From assembly GCA_017430155.1 (NCBI GenBank), contig JAFRNO010000373.1:1-5030 (forward strand): a stretch of DNA of 5,030 nt, in the 5' to 3' direction. The DNA comes from Kiritimatiellia bacterium. Lineage in GTDB: Bacteria > Verrucomicrobiota > Kiritimatiellia > RFP12 > UBA1067. The notes below the pieces were generated by a model. That model saw only the letters and a list, made by a program, of their open reading frames with translations, did not search any database and had not been told where the DNA came from. Made by a program: the position numbers and the translations under genes. Below, in pieces: positions 1 through 5,030 of the stretch. How positions within the stretch are numbered: the stretch's first letter is position 1; every line of letters starts with the position of its first letter.

Positions 1-2
1 AC

Positions 3-1784
3 GCGCTGTACCGTCCGGGCCCGCTCGCCTACATCCCCACGTTCATCGCCCGCAAGCAGGGGCGCGAGCCGATCGCGTACGACCATCCCCTGATGGAGAC
101 GTACCTGAAGGACACGTACGGCGTGACGGTGTACCAGGAACAGGTGATGTTGCTCTCGCGTCTCCTCGGCGGCTTCACGCGCGGCGAGTCGGACAAGCTC
201 CGCAAGGCGATGGGCAAGAAGCAGCTCGCCGTGATGGAGGAGCTGAAGGTCAAGTTCGTGGAGGGATGCCTCGCGAACGAGAAGTTCCGCATCGACAAGT
301 GGAAGGACGAGAAGGAGGCGCGCAAGCTCATCGACAAGATCTGGGACGACTGGAAGGCGTTCGCGAGCTACGCGTTCAACAAGTCCCACGCCGTGTGCTA
401 CGCCTGGGTGGCGTACCAGACCGGTTACCTGAAGGCGCACTACCCGGCCGAGTTCATGTGCGCGCAAATCTCGTCCGAAATCGGCAACTTCGACAAGCTC
501 CCCGGCTTCGTCGCGGAGGCCGCCGCGATGGGGCTCGAGGTGAAGCCGCCGGACGTCAACCTCGCCTACGCGCGCTTCTCGCCCGTCAAGGGCGAGAAGG
601 CGATCATCTACGGCATGGCCGGCGTGAAGGGCGTGGGCGCGGCGGCGGCGGACGCGATCGTGGAGGAGCGCGAGAAGAACGGTCCGTACAAGGGCCTCAT
701 GGACTTCTGCTCGCGCCTCGCCTCCGCGAACGTCGTGAACAAGCGCGTGCTGGAATGTCTCGTGCGGTGCGGCGCGTTCGACTCGCTCATCGAGGCGAAC
801 CCCGGCATGCACCGCGAGCGCTACTTCAACAACATCGACTTCTGCATCCAGCGGTCGTCCAAGCTCGCGAAGGAACGCGCGAAGGGACAGCTTGACTTCT
901 TCGGGGCGATCGCCGGGGACGACGATTCGAGCGACAAGGACCTCGCGGACTGTCCGAAGACGTGGCCGATGGCGCAGCGCTACAAGGACGAGCGCGACCT
1001 CATGGGCATCTACATGACGGGGCATCCCCTCGGCGTGTACCGCCACGTGCTGCCGTCGCTCTCCACCTTCAAGCCGTCCGAGCCGCCGGAAATCCCGATG
1101 ATGGAGGAGGTCGGCGCGGACCGTCCGCTCCGCGTGGCCGTGCGTCTCGCGGGCATGCTCAAGGCCTGCACCGTTCGCATGGGGAAGCCGAAACCCAAGA
1201 TGGACCGCGGGCGCGTGGTGAAGGACGCGGACGGCCAGCCGGTGATGGAGCCGCCGCAGCCTTGGGCGATCCTGCTCATTGACGACGGCGGCGACGTGGA
1301 CCAGGAGGCGCTCGCCTTCGCGAAGACGTTCGCCACGATGAAGGAATGGCTGCCGGCGCAGGTGGACCAGCCCGTCCTCGTGTGCGGCGAGCTGTCGCAC
1401 CGCACGGACCGCGACACGAAGGAGGAGACGCCGGAGATCCAGTTCATCGTGCGCGAGGCGTATCCGCTCGCGGAGGGCATCCGCAAGTTCTCCACGGGCC
1501 TCCACCTCTCGGTGCGTTACGAAGACCCGAACCTCCTCGCCCGCGCGGCGGCGCTGAAGGAACTCGCCGCCGCCCATCCCGGCGGCGTGAAGGTGTCGCT
1601 CGACGTGACGTGGGCGAACGGCCGCACGGCGGAGATCGACTGCGGAGCCGGCGGCGTGAATCCCACGCCCGAGTTCCTCGCCGCGCTCGAGAAACTCCAG
1701 AAGGGCGACGACTACCGCCTGACGACGGTGAAGGACGTCTTTCTCCAGCCGCCCGAGCCCAAACGCTGGGAGAAGCGGTTCTAG
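3..1784 (+). CDS. dnaE: DNA polymerase III alpha subunit, C-terminal 593 residues (5' end outside window)
   Basis: This is the catalytic subunit of the replicative DNA polymerase. The frame is open from base 3, so the gene began upstream; roughly half of a usual 1,100-1,200-residue DnaE is visible, and the PHP domain and the paired palm aspartates lie outside. Numbering the fragment from its first codon, it opens with ALYRPGP, then YQEQVM (44-49), KAMGKK (68-73), AFNKSHA (124-130) and YQTGYLKAHYPAEFM (138-152), all fingers-region landmarks of family C polymerases. A helix-hairpin-helix region follows (about 201-265, with GVKGVG), then a clamp-binding motif (296-301), the TGHP motif, an OB-fold (about 377-490) with a long loop, and the C-terminal domain, tau-binding in E. 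coli. The insert around 92-100 and the DDWKAFASYAF stretch resemble Bacteroidota/Verrucomicrobiota DnaE more than E. coli. It ends in a TAG stop, 57 bases before mraY. The DnaE1-type identity is very secure; PolC is excluded by the motifs. Confidence 0.97.
   Translation, partial: ALYRPGPLAYIPTFIARKQGREPIAYDHPLMETYLKDTYGVTVYQEQVMLLSRLLGGFTRGESDKLRKAMGKKQLAVMEELKVKFVEGCLANEKFRIDKWKDEKEARKLIDKIWDDWKAFASYAFNKSHAVCYAWVAYQTGYLKAHYPAEFMCAQISSEIGNFDKLPGFVAEAAAMGLEVKPPDVNLAYARFSPVKGEKAIIYGMAGVKGVGAAAADAIVEEREKNGPYKGLMDFCSRLASANVVNKRVLECLVRCGAFDSLIEANPGMHRERYFNNIDFCIQRSSKLAKERAKGQLDFFGAIAGDDDSSDKDLADCPKTWPMAQRYKDERDLMGIYMTGHPLGVYRHVLPSLSTFKPSEPPEIPMMEEVGADRPLRVAVRLAGMLKACTVRMGKPKPKMDRGRVVKDADGQPVMEPPQPWAILLIDDGGDVDQEALAFAKTFATMKEWLPAQVDQPVLVCGELSHRTDRDTKEETPEIQFIVREAYPLAEGIRKFSTGLHLSVRYEDPNLLARAAALKELAAAHPGGVKVSLDVTWANGRTAEIDCGAGGVNPTPEFLAALEKLQKGDDYRLTTVKDVFLQPPEPKRWEKRF
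888..905 (+). other. Internal beta-clamp binding motif of DnaE (QLDFFG)
   Basis: The six residues QLDFFG (fragment residues 296-301) sit between the helix-hairpin-helix region and the OB-fold, where E. coli DnaE has its internal clamp-binding motif QADMFG. The glutamine, hydrophobic and aromatic positions fit the bacterial clamp-binding consensus QL(S/D)LF. The position and match are seen in the sequence; clamp binding is inferred from the family. Confidence 0.85.
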
Positions 1785-1787
1785 TCT

Positions 1788-1816
1788 TTCCCAGGAACGG
1801 CCGCTTGTGCTATACT
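1788..1816 (+). promoter_or_regulatory. Sigma70-type extended -10 promoter for mraY-lnt
   Basis: The -10 box TATACT (1811-1816) differs from TATAAT at one position and has the extended -10 element TG at 1808-1809. At 17-bp spacing lies TTCCCA (1788-1793), matching TTGACA at four of six positions. Transcription would start near 1823, giving a leader of about 19 bases before the mraY ATG. It falls in the short gap after dnaE, so mraY-lnt can be expressed independently of dnaE, although no terminator separates them and read-through is possible. A very similar element precedes the SEC-C gene at the other end of the unit. Confidence 0.75.
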
Positions 1817-1825
1817 ATTGGACCG

Positions 1826-1830
1826 AAGGA
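1826..1830 (+). promoter_or_regulatory. Ribosome binding site deciding the mraY start
   Basis: AAGGA lies 11 bases before the ATG at 1842, a slightly long but workable spacing. It supports that ATG over the in-frame TTG at 1818, which lies upstream of this site and also before the predicted transcription start. Confidence 0.65.
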
Positions 1831-1841
1831 CGATTTCTGCC

Positions 1842-2963
1842 ATGCTCTACCTCCTCGCTGACACGCTTGAAAAGTACTGGGGCCCGTTCCGCCTCCTGCG
1901 GTCGCACGCCCTCTTGCTGGCCACCGGCACGATGTTGGCCGCTCTTGTCGTTTTGCTGCTGCTGCCGAAGCTGTGGCGTTTCTCGCCGCACGACCACGGC
2001 AAGGCCATTCTCGGCAAGGACGGCATGGTGTCCGCCGGCAAGCCCACGGGCACGGGCCTGTGGGTGACGCTGCTCGTGCTGCCGATCCTCTTGCTGGTGC
2101 TGCCGCTCTCGGTGCCCGTGCTCGGCATGCTCTTCTGCATGTACGTGGCGATGGTGTGCGGCTATCTCGACGACCGTTCCGAAAAACCCTGGGGCCAGCT
2201 CAGGAAGGGGCTGCTGGACGCCGTGGTCTGCCTGGGCGTCGCGTACTTCGTGTGGTCGGCGCTCGGCGGCCAGGTGTGGGTGCCGTTCGTGAAGGGAGAG
2301 TGGGTCATGCCGTGGTGGGCGTACATCCCCAGCATGGGCCTCGCGCTCTTCGTCGTGATGAACGCGACGAACTGCTCGGACGGCGTGGACGGCCTCGCCG
2401 GGACGCTCACGATCATCTCGCTCTTGGCGCTTGCGGCGTTCCTCTACCTCGTGATCGGCTACCGTCCGGTGGCGGACTACCTGCTCGTGCCGCACAACTA
2501 CCTGGCGGTGCGATGGGCGATCCTCCTCATGACCGTGGCGGGCGGTTTCGCGGGCTACCTGTGGTGGAACGCCGAACCGTCGAAGGCGCTGATGGGCGAC
2601 GCGGGCTCGCGTTTCCTCGGGCTGCTGCTCGGCGCGGGCGTCCTCGTGACGGGGAACCCGTTCCTCATCTTCGCGTTCGCGCCGGTCGTGCTGGTGAACG
2701 GCGGAGGCGGGATGGTGAAGATCCTGCTCCTCCGGTTCTTCCGCAAGTGCGGGCTCGACGTGCGACCGCCCGCCGAGCTCCAGCCGGAAGAACGGAAAAA
2801 CCGGAATGTGCTCGTGAAGGCGGTGTGGAAGGTCCGCTTCCCGCTGCACGACCACTGCAAGAAGGAGCTGCACTGGACGAACGCCCAGGTCCTCATGCGC
2901 TTCGTGCTCCTCCAGGCGTTCCTCATGCCCCTCGTGTTCGTCCTGCTCGTCAAGATCCGCTGA
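1842..2963 (+). CDS. mraY: Phospho-N-acetylmuramoyl-pentapeptide-transferase (MraY family, divergent)
   Basis: MraY transfers phospho-MurNAc-pentapeptide from its UDP carrier to undecaprenyl phosphate, making lipid I at the inner membrane, the first membrane step of peptidoglycan synthesis. The 373-residue product is near the usual 360, with about ten hydrophobic segments. The N-terminus MLYLLADTLEKYWGPFRLLR matches the typical MraY opening and supports the ATG at 1842, as do AAGGA at 1826-1830 and the promoter. Family motifs appear in order: GKPTGTG (66-72), the Asp pair D110-D111, NATNCSDGVDGLA (174-186), MGDAGS (251-256, catalytic-type D253) and a C-terminal PLHDH (334-338) where typical MraY reads PLHHH. 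The Asp pair and D253 match the three essential acidic residues of the family. The gene stands between dnaE and lnt rather than beside murF/murD. The PLH motif and N-terminus favour MraY over WecA/TagO enzymes, but a specialised paralogue with a different substrate cannot be excluded. Confidence 0.9.
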   Translation: MLYLLADTLEKYWGPFRLLRSHALLLATGTMLAALVVLLLLPKLWRFSPHDHGKAILGKDGMVSAGKPTGTGLWVTLLVLPILLLVLPLSVPVLGMLFCMYVAMVCGYLDDRSEKPWGQLRKGLLDAVVCLGVAYFVWSALGGQVWVPFVKGEWVMPWWAYIPSMGLALFVVMNATNCSDGVDGLAGTLTIISLLALAAFLYLVIGYRPVADYLLVPHNYLAVRWAILLMTVAGGFAGYLWWNAEPSKALMGDAGSRFLGLLLGAGVLVTGNPFLIFAFAPVVLVNGGGGMVKILLLRFFRKCGLDVRPPAELQPEERKNRNVLVKAVWKVRFPLHDHCKKELHWTNAQVLMRFVLLQAFLMPLVFVLLVKIR

Positions 2964-4579
2964 TGACCATCAAGAGACACATACCTGCGGCGGGGGCGGC
3001 CGCGCTGAGCGCCGCGCTGCTGGCCACGGCGTTCCCGCCGTTCGGCGAGACGGCCGCCATCGCGGTGGCGATCGCCCCGTTGCTGGTCGTCGCGCGCGTG
3101 GCCTCGCCGAAGAAAGCGGCGTGGACGTGGTTCGGCGGCGGCTTCGCCTTCTGGTTCGCGACGCTGGGGTGGATGCCGGCGATCTGCAAGAACGACGGCC
3201 CTTGGCCGCTCGTGGGGCTGGGCTGGTTCGGCCTGGCGGCGCTCTGCGCAGGGTATTTCGCGCTCTTCGGCTGGCTGGACGCCCGCGCGTGGCGGCGCTT
3301 CGGCCGGTGGGGGCTCGCGTTCGAGCCGGTCCTCTGGGCCGGCGTCGAATGGCTGCGCGGGTGGCTTTTCACGGGCTTCGCGTGGAACTATCTTGGCACG
3401 GCGCTCGTGCCCATACCTGATTTCCTCGTGCCGGCGCGCGTGGGCGGCGTGTATCTCGTGAGCGCGCTCGTGGTGCTGGTCAACGGCGTGTTCGCCACGC
3501 TCGCCTGCCGAGTCGTCGCGCAGATGCGGCGGGAGGCGCCGTCCGGGCGCCGCTGGACGCGTTCGCTCGAAACGGCCTTGCCGCTCGCCGTCGTGCTGCT
3601 GGTTTCGTGGGCGGCGCGTCCGGCGCCCGACGGCGCGCCCGTGGCTCCGGTGCGCGTCGCGCTCGTCCAGCGGAACGCGCCGTGCGTGTTCCGCGCGGGG
3701 CGTGAACGCCAGGATCCGGTGGAGGCCTACAGGCGGCTGGTGGAGGTGGCGTCTCCGGCGAAGCCGGATCTCGTCGTGTGGGGCGAGAGCGGGATGTCGG
3801 AGTTCGGGTATCTCGCGGGCGAACGCGCGCAGGGCGCTGCGAAGTATTTCTCGAATCTCGCGGGCGGGGCGTCGCTTCTTGCGGGCGGCGACTGGCGCGT
3901 GACGACGAACGGGACGGTGCGCTTCTACAACAGCGCGGGGCTCTACACGCCAACGGGCGACGGCATGGACTTGCAGGTCTACGCCAAGCAGCACCTCGTT
4001 CCGTTCGGGGAGTACATCCCGTTCGACAAGTGGATCACGCCACTGCAAAAGCTCTCGCCCATCGGCGTGTCGCTCCATTCCGGCGAGGCGAAGGTGTTGG
4101 AGGTGCCGGTGGGCGGACGCCTCGGCGAGGCGACCCTACCAGGTGGTCGTGTCGTGAAGGTGGCGCCGCTTATCTGTTTCGAGGATACGCTGCCGTCCCT
4201 CGCGCGGAAGGGTGCGGAGCTGGGCGCGCAGGCCATCGTGCTCATCACGAACGACAGCTGGTTCTCGCATTCCTGGGAGGCGGAACAGCATGCCTGGCAG
4301 GCCGTCCTGCGCGCGGTGGAGACCGGAATCCCGGTCATCCGCGTGGGAAACTCGGGCGTGACGGGCGTAATCGAGGCGTCCGGCCGCGCGCGTTGGCTGA
4401 TGGACGGCGCGGACCGTCCGCTCGTTGACGCCTCCGGTTGTCAGATTGAAACGGTGCAGGTGCGGTTGGCCCCCCGCCTGACGCCGTATGTGCGGTTCGG
4501 GGACTGGCCGCTGCTGGTCCTTTTCGCCGCTTCCCTGGCGGGCCTGTTTATGGTAAAATATAGACATGAAAACGACTGA
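2963..4579 (+). CDS. lnt: Apolipoprotein N-acyltransferase
   Basis: Lnt is an inner-membrane enzyme that moves an acyl chain from a phospholipid to the alpha-amino group of the diacylglyceryl-cysteine of lipoproteins, the last maturation step before Lol sorting in diderms. The product has 538 residues (E. coli 512). The N-terminal part (about 1-220) holds several membrane segments, with TAFPPFGE (22-29) and the conserved EWLRGWLFTGFAWNYLG (129-145). The periplasmic nitrilase-like domain (about 228-500) carries the full catalytic triad by alignment: E275 in VVWGES, K342 in KQHLVPFGEY and C405 in LICFED, with E350 and E407 matching E. coli E343 and E389. A last membrane helix lies at about 514-531. 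The start ATG shares its A with the mraY TGA stop (TGATG) and no Shine-Dalgarno is visible, so re-initiation by terminating ribosomes is likely. The open frame continues far upstream inside mraY, but family length and N-terminus exclude that. Confidence 0.96.
   Translation: MTIKRHIPAAGAAALSAALLATAFPPFGETAAIAVAIAPLLVVARVASPKKAAWTWFGGGFAFWFATLGWMPAICKNDGPWPLVGLGWFGLAALCAGYFALFGWLDARAWRRFGRWGLAFEPVLWAGVEWLRGWLFTGFAWNYLGTALVPIPDFLVPARVGGVYLVSALVVLVNGVFATLACRVVAQMRREAPSGRRWTRSLETALPLAVVLLVSWAARPAPDGAPVAPVRVALVQRNAPCVFRAGRERQDPVEAYRRLVEVASPAKPDLVVWGESGMSEFGYLAGERAQGAAKYFSNLAGGASLLAGGDWRVTTNGTVRFYNSAGLYTPTGDGMDLQVYAKQHLVPFGEYIPFDKWITPLQKLSPIGVSLHSGEAKVLEVPVGGRLGEATLPGGRVVKVAPLICFEDTLPSLARKGAELGAQAIVLITNDSWFSHSWEAEQHAWQAVLRAVETGIPVIRVGNSGVTGVIEASGRARWLMDGADRPLVDASGCQIETVQVRLAPRLTPYVRFGDWPLLVLFAASLAGLFMVKYRHEND
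4531..4559 (+). promoter_or_regulatory. Probable extended -10 promoter within lnt for the SEC-C gene
   Basis: The -10 box TAAAAT (4554-4559) has TG at 4551-4552 and, at 17-bp spacing, TTCCCT (4531-4536), a weak -35 with three of six matches to TTGACA. The layout equals the mraY promoter (TTCCCA, 17 bp, TG, TATACT). It lies in the codons for the last membrane helix and tail of Lnt. A start 6-7 bases beyond the -10 falls at about 4565-4566, the first base of the next gene's ATG. This AT-rich patch stands out from its GC-rich surroundings. Confidence 0.6.
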
Positions 4580-5030
4580 TAACTGTCCTTGTGCCTCCGG
4601 CAAGCCGTACGGCGAGTGCTGCGAGCCGATCATCGGCGGCAAGCGGGCGGCCGCGACCGCCTCCGAGCTCATGCGCGCGCGCTACAGCGCCTATGCGGTG
4701 GGCGACGTGAAATTCCTTTACAATTCCTCAGGGCCCGAGGTTCAGGCCGATTTCGACGAGAAGACCACGCGCGAGTGGTCGAAGTCGGCCACCTGGCAGG
4801 GAATGGAGATCATCGAGACCGAGCGCGGCGGCGAGACGGACGACGACGGATACGTGTCGTTCATCGCGCGCTACACGGCGAACAACCAGGCGTGCGAGCA
4901 CCGCGAGCGTTCCTATTTCAAGAAGATCGACGGCGCGTGGCGCTTCATCGACGGCCAGATCGACACTGGCACGCCCTGGCACCGCGAGGAGCCGAAGATC
5001 GGGCGCAACGACCCGTGCCCCTGCGGCAGC
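4566..5030 (+). CDS. ychJ: YchJ/UPF0225-like SEC-C motif protein (3' end outside window)
   Basis: The frame is open from ATG 4566 to the window edge, giving 155 residues without a stop. It begins with a cysteine cluster CPCASGKPYGECC (7-19), the N-terminal SEC-C-like metal-binding motif of YchJ, followed by a middle domain (about 30-132) with the family features LMRARYSAY (35-43), YVSFIARYT (96-104), ERSYFKK (114-120) and WRFIDGQ (125-131). It ends in GRNDPCPCGS (146-155), the start of a second SEC-C motif that should finish a few codons past the edge with paired cysteines. E. coli YchJ has the same order and is about 152 residues, so only about ten residues are missing. SEC-C clusters bind zinc in SecA; the middle domain is NTF2-like in this family, and the cellular role is unknown. 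The gene overlaps the lnt end by 14 bases in another frame and has no visible Shine-Dalgarno; a promoter lies directly upstream. Confidence 0.93.
   Translation, partial: MKTTDNCPCASGKPYGECCEPIIGGKRAAATASELMRARYSAYAVGDVKFLYNSSGPEVQADFDEKTTREWSKSATWQGMEIIETERGGETDDDGYVSFIARYTANNQACEHRERSYFKKIDGAWRFIDGQIDTGTPWHREEPKIGRNDPCPCGS

Noticed and set aside
3..1784. Intein or frameshift in dnaE
   Set aside because: The frame is continuous and the conserved family C polymerase motifs follow one another at normal spacing, so nothing suggests an intein or a break.
1818..1841. An in-frame TTG start giving MraY eight extra residues
   Set aside because: The TTG directly follows the -10 box and precedes the expected transcription start and the AAGGA site; the ATG at 1842 matches the family N-terminus.
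1785..1841. Possible terminator between dnaE and mraY
   Set aside because: No GC-rich inverted repeat followed by a T run was found; the gap is accounted for by the promoter and ribosome binding site.
1815..2873. A 352-codon open frame on the minus strand opposite mraY
   Set aside because: It is a shadow with His/Arg/Glu-rich composition and no motif, while the + strand carries every MraY motif.
1973..2962. Upstream extension of the lnt frame, which would give an 868-residue protein
   Set aside because: It lies in a shifted frame inside mraY, its translation is Arg/Ala/Gly-rich low-complexity sequence with no family match, and Lnt is complete from the ATG at 2963.
2555..4078. A 507-codon open frame on the minus strand
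   Set aside because: It mirrors mraY and lnt, is rich in Arg, His, Glu and Pro as expected for the antisense of GC-rich genes, and shows no recognisable domain.

Overview
The window is GC-rich (about two thirds by eye), densely coding on the + strand, and holds four genes: the 3' half of dnaE (DNA polymerase III alpha subunit), a complete mraY-type gene, a complete lnt (apolipoprotein N-acyltransferase), and the 5' part of a YchJ/UPF0225-like SEC-C protein. No RNA gene, mobile element, CRISPR array, long repeat or clear hairpin terminator was seen. The longest stretch without a gene is 57 bases.

Layout: dnaE enters from the left edge and stops at 1784. A 57-base gap (1785-1841) carries a good sigma70-type extended -10 promoter and a ribosome binding site for mraY (1842-2963). 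The mraY stop and lnt start overlap as TGATG, so these two inner-membrane envelope enzymes are almost certainly one translationally coupled unit. lnt (2963-4579) overlaps the SEC-C gene (from 4566, running off the right edge) by 14 bases. A second extended -10 promoter lies inside the end of lnt, so close to the SEC-C start codon that its transcript would have little or no leader.

Organism: lnt and an MraY-type enzyme point to a diderm bacterium making peptidoglycan and triacylated lipoproteins. The DnaE fingers region and the variant MraY motifs look to me like the PVC/Bacteroidota side of the tree, perhaps a high-GC Verrucomicrobiota/Kiritimatiellota relative. This is recollection-based inference and not proven by the window.

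How the genes work together: MraY makes lipid I for peptidoglycan and Lnt adds the third acyl chain to lipoproteins, so the mraY-lnt pair is an envelope unit placed between a replication gene and a small metal-binding protein of unknown role. I see no new multi-gene system. The points worth a second look are the mraY position away from mur genes, its altered histidine motif, the two matching promoters, the probable leaderless start of the SEC-C gene, and an extended loop in the DnaE OB-fold.
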